Source of the DNA: CAYVZU01 sp964455935
GTDB lineage: Bacteria; Fibrobacterota; CAYVZU01
Assembly (NCBI GenBank): GCA_964455935.1
Contig: CAYVZU010000003.1
Span: forward strand, 1 to 64,000
DNA length: 64,000 nucleotides
Direction of reading: 5' to 3'
Shown piece after piece: positions 8,860 through 18,631 of this stretch. The notes under the pieces are model-generated. The model saw only the letters and a list, made by a program, of their open reading frames with translations, was not told the origin of the DNA and did no database searches. The position numbers were made by a program, and so were the translations under genes. Positions within the stretch are counted from its first letter, which is position 1, and each line of letters opens with the position of its first letter.

Positions 8860-9993
8860 ATGCTTAAGAAACGGCTCTACACTCCCGGGCCCACAATGGT
8901 TCCCGAGCAAGTTCTTCTTTCCATGGCGCAGCCGGTCATTCACCACAGGGCGCCTGAGTTTATCGAGATCTTCAAATCGGTCAACGAGAACCTCCAATAT
9001 CTCTTTCAGACAAAACAGCCCGTACTGACGCTGACATGCTCCGGGACAGGGGCCATGGAAGGCGCGGTGACAAGCATTATGTCCCGCAGCGGCAAGGCCC
9101 TTACGGTCAATGGCGGGAAATTCGGCGAACGCTGGGGCACTCTGTGCAAGGCTTTTGGGATTCCTTACGAAGAGATCCAAGTCGAGTGGGGTGACGCCGT
9201 TACATCCGAGATGATCGAGAAGAAGATTAAGACCGATCCGGCCATTACCGCGGTTTTTGTGACGTATACCGAAACATCGACCGGCTCGCTTACGGATGTG
9301 AAGGCCATTGCGCATGTGACGCGGAATACCCCCGTGGTGCTTGTGGTGGATGCGATCACCGCTTGCGGCAGTCACGAACTGCGATTTGATGATTGGGGGG
9401 TGGATATCGCCATTACCGGGTCGCAGAAAGGTCTGATGTTGCCGCCGGGACTGGCCTTTGCGGCTTGCAGCAAAAAAGCGATTGACGCCATGAACAAAGC
9501 GGATATTCCACAATTCTATTTCAGTTTCAAAAAGGCCCTGAAAACATATGCCGAGCAGCAGACCCCCTGGACTCCCGCCGTATCACTGATCGTGGGCCTT
9601 AAGACCGCGCTGGATATGATCAAGGCCGAAGGCGTCGAGAACATTTGGAAACGCCACGAGCGCAACGCGAACGCCTGCCGCGCCGCGGTTCTGGCCATGA
9701 ATCTGAAGCTCTTCACGAAGAAGCCGTCCAATGTTTTGACCGTAGCGGAAATCCCGGAGTCCATCGGCGGATCGGGCAAAGTGATCAAGAAAATGATGGC
9801 CGACAGCGGCATGCGCGTGACCGACGGCCAGGACCAGATCAAGGGCAAGGTGGTCCGGATTTCGCACCTGGGCTTCGTTGATGAGTTTGATATCATCTCC
9901 TGCATCGCCGGGATGGAATCGGCCTTGGCCGGACTGGGTCATAAGTTCGAGCGCGGCGCCGGCGTTGCCGCCGCGGCGAAGAGTTTCGCCTGA
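8860..9993 (+). CDS. Class V aminotransferase (alanine/serine-glyoxylate aminotransferase family)
   Basis: A 377-residue PLP enzyme of the alanine-glyoxylate/serine-glyoxylate/phosphoserine aminotransferase superfamily. Family features are the N-terminal YTPGPTMVPEQV, CSGTGAMEGAV, VVDAITACGSHE (Asp under the pyridine ring) and the Schiff-base lysine in TGSQKGLMLPPGL. The ATG at 8860 has a strong AAGGAGGA ribosome-binding site. It probably moves amino groups between alanine or serine and a 2-oxoacid such as glyoxylate or pyruvate; exact specificity cannot be told. The similarity to soluble hydrogenase small-subunit annotations is a known misnomer for this family. Confidence 0.9.
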   Translation: MLKKRLYTPGPTMVPEQVLLSMAQPVIHHRAPEFIEIFKSVNENLQYLFQTKQPVLTLTCSGTGAMEGAVTSIMSRSGKALTVNGGKFGERWGTLCKAFGIPYEEIQVEWGDAVTSEMIEKKIKTDPAITAVFVTYTETSTGSLTDVKAIAHVTRNTPVVLVVDAITACGSHELRFDDWGVDIAITGSQKGLMLPPGLAFAACSKKAIDAMNKADIPQFYFSFKKALKTYAEQQTPWTPAVSLIVGLKTALDMIKAEGVENIWKRHERNANACRAAVLAMNLKLFTKKPSNVLTVAEIPESIGGSGKVIKKMMADSGMRVTDGQDQIKGKVVRISHLGFVDEFDIISCIAGMESALAGLGHKFERGAGVAAAAKSFA

Positions 9994-9998
9994 CGCAA

Positions 9999-10176
9999 GA
10001 CGGGGGCCGGGAGAGTGGAGATGGGAGTCACGGGCAAAAGGCAAAAGCCGGGCAGAACCCGGAACACGGATAGACGAACGGATCCGGCTTTGCCTTTTGT
10101 GTCCCTGCCTCCCAACTCCAGATCCACGGCCCTGCGTCTTCTTTTGACTCCCATCGTCCTACTCCAAACTCCCGTC
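9999..10176. repeat. Long imperfect inverted repeat between genes
   Basis: The ends GACGGG (9999-10004) and CCCGTC (10171-10176), then GATGGGAGTCA and TGACTCCCATC, then AAAAGGCAAAAGCCGG and CCGGCTTTGCCTTTT, pair in nested order over about 178 bases. It occupies nearly the whole 191-base intergenic region. It could be a decayed miniature element or a large transcript hairpin after the aminotransferase gene; no gene is present. Confidence 0.55.
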
Positions 10177-10184
10177 TGATTCGC

Positions 10185-11000
10185 ATGCTTCGCCTTGGCA
10201 GTTCCAGCGCATTCTTCAAGCCGTTCGAGCCCCAAAAGCACATTTCTCTTTTTGCCGGCGCGGGAATCCGATTTCTGGAACTGGCCGGAAATCTGGCGCC
10301 GCTCCTGAGCAAACCGGATTGGTTCCGCAATGTGGGCGCAATCGCTGCGCAATGCGGTGTGAGGATCAATTCGATTCATGTGCCGTTCTATGAAGGCGAA
10401 GATCTGTCAAGCGCCAATGCCGATGTTGCGGCCATGACCGTGGACCGGGCGCTTGATTGTCTCCACATTGCGGAAGAACTGGGCGCGCAATGCATCGTTT
10501 TGCACCCCAGCGCGGAGCCCATTTCGGAATCCGAAAGGCCCTCGCGGCTTCGATCAGCGCAAAATGGTTTGGAACGGTTGCTCTTGGGAATTCCGGTTGG
10601 CTCGAAAGTTCGCGTGGCGATTGAAGGCCTTCCCCGGACCTGCCTCTGCAATACCGTGTTCGAGCACCTGAAATTTGTGGATCCTTTTCCGCCCGATCGG
10701 GTTGGGGTTTGTCTCGATACAAACCATACGAATCTGGGGCAGGACCTCCTATGGGCTACCCGTACCTATGCGGCTCGGATCTTCACTCTGCATATCTCGG
10801 ACAACGACGGCTCAAACGAGCGGCATTGGGTTCCCGGCGATGGCGTGATTCCCTGGAAGAAATGGGCCGAAACGCTGCGGGAAACGGGCTACAACGGTCC
10901 CCTCGTGCATGAATTTATTCCGTGGTTCGGGGATCGGCAGTTCGATGCGGAAACGGAACTGAACCGGATGGTCTCAAGAGCCCGCGAACTTTTCAGCTAA
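10185..11000 (+). CDS. Sugar phosphate isomerase/epimerase-like TIM barrel protein
   Basis: A 271-residue protein of the xylose isomerase-like/AP-endonuclease-2 TIM barrel fold. Candidate metal ligands sit where the family has them: Glu in RVAIEGLPR, Asp and His in CLDTNHTNL, His in TLHISDNDG, then ERHWVPGDGVIPW and Glu in LVHEFIPW. HWVPGDG-type segments are typical of sugar epimerases/isomerases (hydroxypyruvate isomerase, tagatose epimerase and relatives). The substrate cannot be assigned. It converges with the DUF202 gene, overlapping it by eight bases at the 3' ends. Confidence 0.82.
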   Translation: MLRLGSSSAFFKPFEPQKHISLFAGAGIRFLELAGNLAPLLSKPDWFRNVGAIAAQCGVRINSIHVPFYEGEDLSSANADVAAMTVDRALDCLHIAEELGAQCIVLHPSAEPISESERPSRLRSAQNGLERLLLGIPVGSKVRVAIEGLPRTCLCNTVFEHLKFVDPFPPDRVGVCLDTNHTNLGQDLLWATRTYAARIFTLHISDNDGSNERHWVPGDGVIPWKKWAETLRETGYNGPLVHEFIPWFGDRQFDAETELNRMVSRARELFS

Positions 11001-11292
11001 GTCTTTTTTGAGGTTTGCCCTTGCTTTGGGCCAGCGATTTTCGGATTTGATGGAAGCGGTAGATTCCAAACGCCAAAATGCCTGCGGCGCAGAGAATGAA
11101 CGCCCATCCTCCCCAAAATGCCGTTGCGGAATCAATGAACTTGATCAGACCCGCGCCGGTGATCAGAAATGCAAGCGCGGTTCGGATATAGGCCAGAAAG
11201 GTCCGCTCGTTGGCCAGAATCGTCCGGTCCACGGCCAGCAGGTCTCGCAAAATCAGTTCGTCTTCGCAGAATTTTTCGTATTGTGAGTTCAT
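10993..11292 (-). CDS. DUF202 (YidH-like) small membrane protein
   Basis: A 99-residue protein with the DUF202 hallmark LANERTFLAYIRTALAFLITG at residues 26-46, followed by a second membrane helix (WGGWAFILCAAGILAFGIY) and a basic tail. Proteins of this family are two- or three-helix inner-membrane proteins of unknown function. No strong ribosome-binding site is visible. The gene reads against its left neighbour. Confidence 0.85.
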   Translation of the reverse strand: MNSQYEKFCEDELILRDLLAVDRTILANERTFLAYIRTALAFLITGAGLIKFIDSATAFWGGWAFILCAAGILAFGIYRFHQIRKSLAQSKGKPQKRLS

Positions 11293-11304
11293 TTCTTAAA
11301 AAAA

Positions 11305-11426
11305 ATAACTACTCACTACAGAGGCGCAGAGGTCACAGAGAAAGAAGGATATTTGAGTAAGAATTTTTCTTTGAAAAACCCTCTTCCCTGTGACAATCTC
11401 TGTGTGCTCCGTGACTCTGTGGTTAT
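11305..11426. repeat. CACAGAG-type inverted repeat element
   Basis: CTACAGAGGCGCAGAGGTCA on the left faces TGACTCTGTGGTTA and CCTGTGACA on the right, giving an imperfect inverted repeat of about 120 bases rich in CACAGAG/CTCTGTG. Such repeats are common dispersed elements in bacterial genomes. It accounts for much of the 364-base gap between the DUF202 gene and proS; I see no gene in the remainder. Confidence 0.55.
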
Positions 11427-11656
11427 GCTTTCCTTCCAAGACCTTGAATAGTAACTCTGGAAAAAATATCGGGTGAGCCAGGCAAAAGCAAACACGGTGG
11501 TGGATACCGAGCGATGGCAATTGCCGTCTGTTCCGCGGACAGGGGTCGCCGTTACCTTTGTACCACTGTAATCCGCCGGGCCATATTTCGTATTTTCAAC
11601 GACGTTGGGCGGAGTCGCCCCGGCACCGGCATCGGCAGTTCTCGAAAGGAATAACA

Positions 11657-13180
11657 ATGGCGCAGAAGGCAAAGACGGCGATTACGCCCACACGATCCGA
11701 TGATTATCCCGAATGGTACCAGCAGGTCATTAAGGCAGCGGACCTGGCCGAGAATTCGCCGGTGCGCGGCTGCATGGTGATCAAACCGTGGGGTTACAGC
11801 CTCTGGGAAAATATGCAGCGCGTATTGGATGATAAATTCAAAGAGACCGGGCACCAGAACGCCTACTTTCCTATTTTTATCCCCAAGAGCTTCCTCGAAA
11901 AGGAGGCGCAGCACGTCGAAGGTTTTGCCAAGGAGTGCGCCGTTGTCACCCACCACCGGTTGCAGGTTGGCCCTGATGGAAAATTGGTCCCGGCGGGCGA
12001 GCTGGAAGAGCCGCTGATTGTCCGACCCACGTCCGAAACGATTATCGGTGCCATGTACGCCAAGTGGGTTCAGTCATACCGCGATCTTCCTGTGCTGATC
12101 AACCAATGGGCCAATGTTGTGCGTTGGGAAATGCGCACGCGCCTGTTTCTGCGCACCACCGAATTTCTGTGGCAGGAAGGCCACACGGCGCATGCCACTT
12201 CGCAGGAAGCCATGGAAGAAACCCGGCGGATGCTGGACGTCTATGAGGACTTCGCGCAGAACTATATGGCCATGCCGGTGATCAAGGGCGAAAAGACCGC
12301 GACCGAGCGATTTCCGGGCGCTGTTTCCACCTATTCAATTGAAGCCATGATGCAGGATCGCAAGGCTCTTCAGTCCGGCACGTCGCACTTCCTGGGCCAG
12401 AACTTCTCAAGAGCAGCCGGGATCAAGTTCCTCGACCAGACCGGCAAGGAAGAGCTGGCATGGACGACGTCGTGGGGCGTATCCACGCGTCTCATCGGCG
12501 GCCTTATTATGACACACGGCGATGATGACGGATTGATCCTGCCGCCCCGAATTGCCCCTTCTCACATTGTGATTTTGCCCGTCATTCACAAAGAGGAAAC
12601 CAAGGCCCAGGTGCTGGAATATTGCTCCAAACTGGCCGCTGAATTGCGGGCGATCCGCTATTGCGACCGGCCGCTGCGCGTCGAACTCGATACACGGGAG
12701 GGGAGGGGCGGCGAAAAGACCTGGTCGTGGATCAAGAAGGGAATTCCGCTGTGGCTGGAAGTCGGGCCGCGCGATATCGCTTCGGATTCGGTTTTTGTGG
12801 GCCGCAGGGATAAACTCAGCGAGAAGCGCTACAGCCAGAATCGCGGTGAATTTGTCGGCACTGTTACCAAGCTCCTGGACGAAATCCAAGACGGGCTCTT
12901 CGATCGCGCCCTGGCCTGCCGTCAGCAAAACACGCGCATCATCGACGACAAGAAGGAGTTCTATGAATTCTTCACACCGGCCAATTTGGACAAACCGGAG
13001 ATCCATGGCGGGTTTGCCCTGGCACATTGGAGCGGCGATCCGGCCGTGGAAGAGACCGTTCGAAACGATCTGGCCGTTACCATCCGCTGCATTCCGTTCG
13101 ACTTAGCCCCAGAAGAAGGTTCCTGCGTTATCACCGGAAAACCGAGCAAGCAAAGGGTGATTTTTGGCAAAGCCTATTAG
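11657..13180 (+). CDS. proS: Prolyl-tRNA synthetase, type 3 (eukaryote/archaeon-like)
   Basis: A 507-residue class II aminoacyl-tRNA synthetase charging tRNA-Pro. Motif 2 is in VVRWEMRTRLFLRTTEFLWQEGHTAH, motif 3 in GLIMTHGDDDGLILPPRI, and RPTSET precedes motif 2. The absence of the large editing insertion and the presence of a C-terminal extension ending CVITGKPSKQRVIFGKAY with a terminal tyrosine define the type-3 form. The ATG at 11657 follows AAAGGA; upstream in-frame starts lack a ribosome-binding site. It lies 29 bases before lon and may be co-transcribed with it. Confidence 0.95.
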   Translation: MAQKAKTAITPTRSDDYPEWYQQVIKAADLAENSPVRGCMVIKPWGYSLWENMQRVLDDKFKETGHQNAYFPIFIPKSFLEKEAQHVEGFAKECAVVTHHRLQVGPDGKLVPAGELEEPLIVRPTSETIIGAMYAKWVQSYRDLPVLINQWANVVRWEMRTRLFLRTTEFLWQEGHTAHATSQEAMEETRRMLDVYEDFAQNYMAMPVIKGEKTATERFPGAVSTYSIEAMMQDRKALQSGTSHFLGQNFSRAAGIKFLDQTGKEELAWTTSWGVSTRLIGGLIMTHGDDDGLILPPRIAPSHIVILPVIHKEETKAQVLEYCSKLAAELRAIRYCDRPLRVELDTREGRGGEKTWSWIKKGIPLWLEVGPRDIASDSVFVGRRDKLSEKRYSQNRGEFVGTVTKLLDEIQDGLFDRALACRQQNTRIIDDKKEFYEFFTPANLDKPEIHGGFALAHWSGDPAVEETVRNDLAVTIRCIPFDLAPEEGSCVITGKPSKQRVIFGKAY

Positions 13181-13209
13181 TGCACGCTCTCAATCGAGAG
13201 GATCCCATC

Positions 13210-15660
13210 ATGAGTGACGAAAAAGATATTGAATCCTTCGAAGAGGCGGTCGTCGACAATTCGGCGCCATCCACGCCTGTATCGAAGCCGGAAGGCGACC
13301 AGAATAATATTGTGGTGGCCAGCCGTATTCTGCCCGGGACGCTGTTTATTGTTCCCATTCTGCAGCGCCCCTTGTTTCCAGGCATGATTGGTCCCCCCAT
13401 CTACTTTCCGGACGGAAAATACGCCCGCGGTGTTGCTCATGTTGCGCATAACATTCCGGGCAAGGACATTGGAATCGTTCTGTCCCGTGACGTCGAGGTG
13501 GGCGAACCTCAGAAGGAACATCTGTATTCCGTGGGGGTTGCGGCCAAGATTCTCAAGGTCACATCGCAGGAAGAGGGCGGGGTTCATGTTCTTGTCAATA
13601 CCCTCAAACGGTTCCGGATCGAGCGGTTTGTGCGGGAAGACCCGTTCCTGATCGCCAAAGTGGTCTATCAGGAAGACGAGTGGGATAAGGATTCCATCGA
13701 AATCAAGGCCATGTCTGCCTCCATCATTGCCGTGCTGCGGAATCTTCTGAAACTGAACCCTCTCTTTTCCGAGCAGGTAAAGTTGCTCCTTTCGGAGATC
13801 AACATCAACGATCCGGGCAAGCTGGCCGATTTTGCCTGTCTCATGACCACGGCCGAGAAAGAGAAGCTGCAAGAGGTATTGGAAGCGTTCGATGTCAAGG
13901 AGCGTCTGGCCAAAGTCATTCTCCTGCTCAAACAGGAAGAGCAGTTGCTGGCGGTGAAGGAAAAGATCAATCACGAAATCGAGGGCAAGGTCAACAAGAA
14001 CCAGCGCGAGTTTTTTCTGCGTGAACAACTCAAGGCGATTCAAAAAGAACTTGGCATGCAAATGGACCCGCGCGCGGCGGAAATCGACAAGCTAAAGAAA
14101 AAGGCCTCGCGACTCAAGTTTTCCCCGGAAGCGGCGGACCGGTTCAACGAGGAAATGGAAAAGCTGGAGCTTATCGACACCCACAGTCCCGAGTTTGCGG
14201 TCGGCCTTAATTACCTGGATTGGATAGTGTCCCTGCCTTGGGGGCTTTTCACCAGCGATAGCTTTGATCTGCGCCGGGCCCAAGCTGTTTTGGACCGCGA
14301 GCACTACGGTCTTCCCGACATAAAGACGCGCATTCTGGAGTTCATCAGTGTCAGCAAGCTAAAAGGGGCCGTCAGCGGGTCGATTCTCTGCTTCGTGGGC
14401 CCGCCCGGGGTTGGCAAAACCTCTTTGGGCAAGGCCATTGCCAAGACGCTGCGCAGGGATTTCTTTCGTTTCAGTCTGGGGGGTATGCGAGATGAAGCCG
14501 AGATCAAAGGCCATCGCCGAACCTATATCGGGGCCATGCCCGGCAAGATTATCCAGGGCCTGCGGCGGTGCAAGGGCGCCAATGCCGTGATTATGCTCGA
14601 CGAAGTCGACAAGATCGGGAGCTCTTTCCAGGGCGACCCGGCTTCGGCTCTTCTGGAGGTTCTTGATCCCGAGCAGAACATCGCTTTTCTGGACCACTAC
14701 CTGGATGTCCACTTCGATCTTTCCAAGGTGCTGTTTATCGTGACCGCAAACGTTACGGATACCATACCGGCACCGCTTCTGGATCGCATGGAACTGCTCC
14801 GCCTTCCCGGATACATCCTAGACGAGAAGCTGCATATTGCACGCCGCCATATTGTGCCGCGCCAGCTCCGTGAACACGGCCTGGGCAAGGACCAGGTCAA
14901 ATTCATGCCTCCGGCGCTCCGCGCCATTGTCTCGGATTATGCGCGCGAATCGGGCGTGCGCAACATGGAGCGCGAGATCGCAAATATCCTGCGCAAATGC
15001 GCCCGCCGGGCGGGCGAGTCCCCAAAAAAGAAGTTCGTAATCGGACCCAAAGAGGTGCGGCGATTGCTGGGGCAACCCAAATTCACGGATGACTCGTTAA
15101 TGAAAAGGCCGGTGCCCGGCGTGGTTATGGGGCTTGCCTGGACATCAAACGGGGGCGCGGTTCTCTATGTTGAGGCCATTGGAATTCAATCCAAAGAGAA
15201 GGGATTCAAGCAGACCGGGCAGTTGGGCGAGGTGATGATCGAGTCGTCCACAATTGCTTATAGTTACATTGCCTCCGCGGGCCCTGCCCGGTATGGCGTT
15301 CCTGCCGATTTCTTCGCGAATAATTTCATACACCTGCACGTGCCCGCCGGGGCCACTCCCAAGGACGGGCCCTCGGCCGGCGTAACCATGGCCACAAGCC
15401 TGTTGTCGCTGGCAACCGGCCGCGTTCCCCGTAGAAACGTGGCGATGACAGGGGAGCTTACCCTTACCGGCCGCGTGTTGCGCATTGGCGGGATCAAAGA
15501 AAAAACAATTGCCGCCAAACGCGCCGGGGTCAAGACGCTTGTACTTCCGCTGGAAAACCGCGGAGACTTCGAAGAAATTCCTGCGCGCGTCCGCATTGGC
15601 ATCAAGCCTGTGTTTGTCGAAGAGTTTTCGGAAGTCGCAAAAGCTGCGCTGGGCTTGTGA
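13210..15660 (+). CDS. lon: ATP-dependent protease Lon (S16)
   Basis: An 816-residue LonA protease that unfolds and degrades damaged or regulatory proteins in the cytosol. An N-terminal substrate-binding domain (about residues 40-250) is followed by a coiled region, the AAA+ module (Walker A GPPGVGKTS, Walker B IMLDEVDK, with FSLGGMRDEAEIKGHRRTYI) and the S16 protease domain with catalytic Ser in PKDGPSAG and Lys in GGIKEKTIAAKRAG. The ATG at 13210 has GAGAGGA upstream; reading further back would enter proS. The length is typical of the family. Confidence 0.97.
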   Translation: MSDEKDIESFEEAVVDNSAPSTPVSKPEGDQNNIVVASRILPGTLFIVPILQRPLFPGMIGPPIYFPDGKYARGVAHVAHNIPGKDIGIVLSRDVEVGEPQKEHLYSVGVAAKILKVTSQEEGGVHVLVNTLKRFRIERFVREDPFLIAKVVYQEDEWDKDSIEIKAMSASIIAVLRNLLKLNPLFSEQVKLLLSEININDPGKLADFACLMTTAEKEKLQEVLEAFDVKERLAKVILLLKQEEQLLAVKEKINHEIEGKVNKNQREFFLREQLKAIQKELGMQMDPRAAEIDKLKKKASRLKFSPEAADRFNEEMEKLELIDTHSPEFAVGLNYLDWIVSLPWGLFTSDSFDLRRAQAVLDREHYGLPDIKTRILEFISVSKLKGAVSGSILCFVGPPGVGKTSLGKAIAKTLRRDFFRFSLGGMRDEAEIKGHRRTYIGAMPGKIIQGLRRCKGANAVIMLDEVDKIGSSFQGDPASALLEVLDPEQNIAFLDHYLDVHFDLSKVLFIVTANVTDTIPAPLLDRMELLRLPGYILDEKLHIARRHIVPRQLREHGLGKDQVKFMPPALRAIVSDYARESGVRNMEREIANILRKCARRAGESPKKKFVIGPKEVRRLLGQPKFTDDSLMKRPVPGVVMGLAWTSNGGAVLYVEAIGIQSKEKGFKQTGQLGEVMIESSTIAYSYIASAGPARYGVPADFFANNFIHLHVPAGATPKDGPSAGVTMATSLLSLATGRVPRRNVAMTGELTLTGRVLRIGGIKEKTIAAKRAGVKTLVLPLENRGDFEEIPARVRIGIKPVFVEEFSEVAKAALGL

Positions 15661-15709
15661 TCATGCCCGGCTTCCGGTTTCCTGGCTCTCTCCTTCAGGC
15701 GAGGTGAAT

Positions 15710-18631
15710 GTGGTTCGCGAAACGGGTTCCAACGAGAGGACGTTCTGCCGGGCTCTGGGGTTGCTGCTCCCGCGGCTGGACGGCCAATATGCTCTGGAAA
15801 TATGGAAGGGGTTCGCCGAAGGAGCCCGCGAGCTCGGCTATCGCAGCATCGCGTTTCCGTGCGGGAATCTGGAGGATTTCCGATATCAGCGTCCGGGCCC
15901 AGGTTTGGTCTACAACTTCGCCAATCGCCCGGAGATCAACGGCATTGCCGCGCTCACGCAAGTGTATGGCCAATATTTGAATGAGGAACAGCTGTGCTCC
16001 TTCTGCCGCCGATTTGGCACGAAGCCGCTTGTCGGAATTGGACGGAGTGTGGCTGGGTGTCCGGTTGTCAGCTTCGACAATTATGCCGGCATTCGGGGCT
16101 GCCTCGATCATCTTTTCAACAATCATGCGTGCAGGCGTTTCGCGTTCATCTCCGGCCCGAGATCGAATTCGGAAGCGTTCGATCGGTACCGCGCCTATGT
16201 CGATTTCCTTCGCGACCGCGGATTGGAGTTTGACCCCGGCCTGTTTCATGAAGGGGAGTTTGAGCTGACGTCCGGATACCGGGGCCTTTTGGAGCTTCGT
16301 CGCCGCGGACAAAAGTTCGACGCTTTGGTTTGCTGCAATGATGACATGGCTATGGGCGCTCTTCAAGCCGCCCTGGAAGCAGGCGATCGCGTTCCCCGGG
16401 ATTTCGCGCTGACAGGCTTTGATGATTTGGAGCTGGCCCGGAGAAGTGAACCATCTCTGACGACTGTGGCCCAACCTATCAGAACCATGGGGAGGACCGC
16501 GGCCGAAATCCTGGACCACATGCTTAACGGACGCCCGGCGGAATCCACTGTTTTGCGGCCGGTCCTTCGAATCAGGCAATCCTGCGGGTGCGATCTGGAG
16601 AACAATCTCCTTTGCAACCAAAAGCCAGGCGTTTCATCCCAGGCCGATATCTTTGGGGAGGCCAGGCGGCGCTTGACTGTGGAGGTCATCAACCGGATCG
16701 AAGACTTTGCGGCTGTGGACAAGCTGCCGGAATTGCTTGCCTCCCGGTTTGAGTCGATGGGGATTAAGGCCTACATCCTAGCGGAGGCATCCCCATCCGA
16801 TCCAGCGGCCTCCGTGGTGGTTAAAATGGCTATGGCCGCCGGGACGGTTTTGTCCGTTTCCGACGCCATTGCCTTTGGGTCCGGCGATCTGGCGCCCGAG
16901 GACCTGCTTCCGCCCGCCAGCCACGGAAACCTGGTTGTCTTTCCGGGCTTGATCACCGAAAGCCTGACCGAGTATGCCATATTTTCACTCGATTGGAAAA
17001 GCGAGGCCGATTGCGGCCGGATACAACAGGAAGTGAATTTGTTGCTCAGCCGAATGCATCTTCTCCGGCAGAAGCAGGAGGCGGAGGAAGCTTTTGTCAG
17101 GGGGCAGCGCCTTCTTCGTTCCATTATCGACCAGATACCCGACACCATTTTCGTCAAGGATCTTGCGGGCCGGTACCTGCTTAACAACAAAGCACATCTC
17201 GCCTCAATGGGGGCGGGTACACAGGAGAATGCGCTTGGGAAAACCGCCCATGATTTCTTCCCTCCCGATATGGCGGGCATGTTTGAAGAAATCGATGCCC
17301 AGGTAATCCGGACTGGAAAGGTTGCGCGGGATTATTCGGGGAGAATCACTCCCGACTCCAACGGAGAAATTAGGCACTACCAAATGGTGCGGGCACCCTA
17401 CCAAGATGAATTCGGCAAAACGGTTGGGGTGGTCGTGGTCGGCCGGGATATCAGCGCGCTGGAGCACAAGGAGCAGCAACTGCGGAACGAAAGGGACCTG
17501 CTGCAAGCCCTGATGGATAATATCCCCGACCTGATCTATTTCAAGGACATGCAGTCGCGGTTCATTCGCGTCAACCGGGCCATGGCTGCGCGCTTGCATC
17601 TCGATGATCCGATCCAGGCGCAGGGCAAGACCGATTTCGATTACTTGACTCGTGAGCATGCCGAGCAGGCATTGGCGGACGAGCAGGGGATCTTACGCAC
17701 GGGCACCGCCCTGATTGGCAAGGTGGAGCGCGCCGAGCAAATCGACGGGAGCTATCATTGGTTTTCGACCACGAAGGTGCCCACGCGCGATAGCGCCGGC
17801 CACATCCAGGGCTTGGTGGGCATTTCGCGCGACATTACCAAGTCCAAGGAGAATCAGGACCGGCTGAACGAATATTCGCGCAAGCTCGAGCAGAGCAATC
17901 GCGAACTCCAGGATTTCGCCTATGTGGCCTCGCACGATCTGCAGGAGCCGCTGCGCAAAATCCTGGCTTTCGAAGACCGTCTTCAGGTTCTTATGCCGGA
18001 CATGCAAGGCCAGGCAAAAGACTATTTCAACCGAATGCAGAGTGCCGCTTTGCGGATGCGCTCGCTGATTCAAGGCCTTCTGACTCTTTCACGCGTGATA
18101 GCCAGCAAACAGCCGCCGGTCGCGACGGACTTAAACCGGGTTCTTAACGAAGTGCTGGCCGATCTTGAAATTCGAATCGAAGAGGCCGGGGCACAAGTTG
18201 AAGCGGGTGATCTGCCCACACTAATGGCGGATCCCATGCAAATGCGCCAGCTTTTCTTGAACCTGCTTGGCAATGCTCTCAAGTTTGCGCGCCCGGACGT
18301 CGCGCCCGTGCTGCGGATCGTGGCTGAAATTTGGCGGGACCGTATGCCGCCGGCGGCGGAGCTCCGTTTCGAGGATAACGGTATCGGCTTTGATCCGCAG
18401 CATTCCGAGCGTATTTTTCAGGTATTTCAGCGACTGCATGGTCGTGACGAATACGAGGGTACGGGGATTGGGCTTGCCATCTGCCGCAAAATTGTGGAGC
18501 GTCACGGCGGGACAATTCAGGCCATGGGGCGACCGGGACAGGGGGCGGTATTCCTTGTCCGTTTGCCGCTTGAAACAAATGGGGAGGTCGATAATGGAAC
18601 CGCAGCCCATCACAATTCTGATGGCGGATGA
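15710..18631 (+). CDS. Sensor histidine kinase with LacI-type sugar-binding domain and two PAS domains
   Basis: A protein of about 973 residues. Residues ~15-300 are a periplasmic-binding-protein-like (LacI/GalR effector) domain (GLLLPRLDGQYALEIWKGFAEGA, then FDALVCCNDDMAMGAL and ALTGFDDLELA). It has no helix-turn-helix, no signal peptide and no membrane segment, so it should sense a ligand in the cytosol. Two PAS domains follow (~467-585 and ~595-710), then HisKA with phospho-His742 in YVASHDLQEPLRKI and an HATPase_c domain (LLGNALKFA, FEDNGIGFD, GTGIGLAICRKI). The GTG at 15710 is preceded by GGCGAGG; no ATG suits. The 3' end overlaps the receiver gene by 38 bases, and lon ends 49 bases upstream. 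Confidence 0.88.
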   Translation: MVRETGSNERTFCRALGLLLPRLDGQYALEIWKGFAEGARELGYRSIAFPCGNLEDFRYQRPGPGLVYNFANRPEINGIAALTQVYGQYLNEEQLCSFCRRFGTKPLVGIGRSVAGCPVVSFDNYAGIRGCLDHLFNNHACRRFAFISGPRSNSEAFDRYRAYVDFLRDRGLEFDPGLFHEGEFELTSGYRGLLELRRRGQKFDALVCCNDDMAMGALQAALEAGDRVPRDFALTGFDDLELARRSEPSLTTVAQPIRTMGRTAAEILDHMLNGRPAESTVLRPVLRIRQSCGCDLENNLLCNQKPGVSSQADIFGEARRRLTVEVINRIEDFAAVDKLPELLASRFESMGIKAYILAEASPSDPAASVVVKMAMAAGTVLSVSDAIAFGSGDLAPEDLLPPASHGNLVVFPGLITESLTEYAIFSLDWKSEADCGRIQQEVNLLLSRMHLLRQKQEAEEAFVRGQRLLRSIIDQIPDTIFVKDLAGRYLLNNKAHLASMGAGTQENALGKTAHDFFPPDMAGMFEEIDAQVIRTGKVARDYSGRITPDSNGEIRHYQMVRAPYQDEFGKTVGVVVVGRDISALEHKEQQLRNERDLLQALMDNIPDLIYFKDMQSRFIRVNRAMAARLHLDDPIQAQGKTDFDYLTREHAEQALADEQGILRTGTALIGKVERAEQIDGSYHWFSTTKVPTRDSAGHIQGLVGISRDITKSKENQDRLNEYSRKLEQSNRELQDFAYVASHDLQEPLRKILAFEDRLQVLMPDMQGQAKDYFNRMQSAALRMRSLIQGLLTLSRVIASKQPPVATDLNRVLNEVLADLEIRIEEAGAQVEAGDLPTLMADPMQMRQLFLNLLGNALKFARPDVAPVLRIVAEIWRDRMPPAAELRFEDNGIGFDPQHSERIFQVFQRLHGRDEYEGTGIGLAICRKIVERHGGTIQAMGRPGQGAVFLVRLPLETNGEVDNGTAAHHNSDGG

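Noticed and set aside
13177..14061. 294-codon open frame antisense to lon
   Set aside because: Mirror frame of a conserved gene with no domain or ribosome-binding site.
15695..16621. 308-codon open frame antisense to the sensor kinase
   Set aside because: Overlaps the well-supported LacI-type domain and has no protein-family features.
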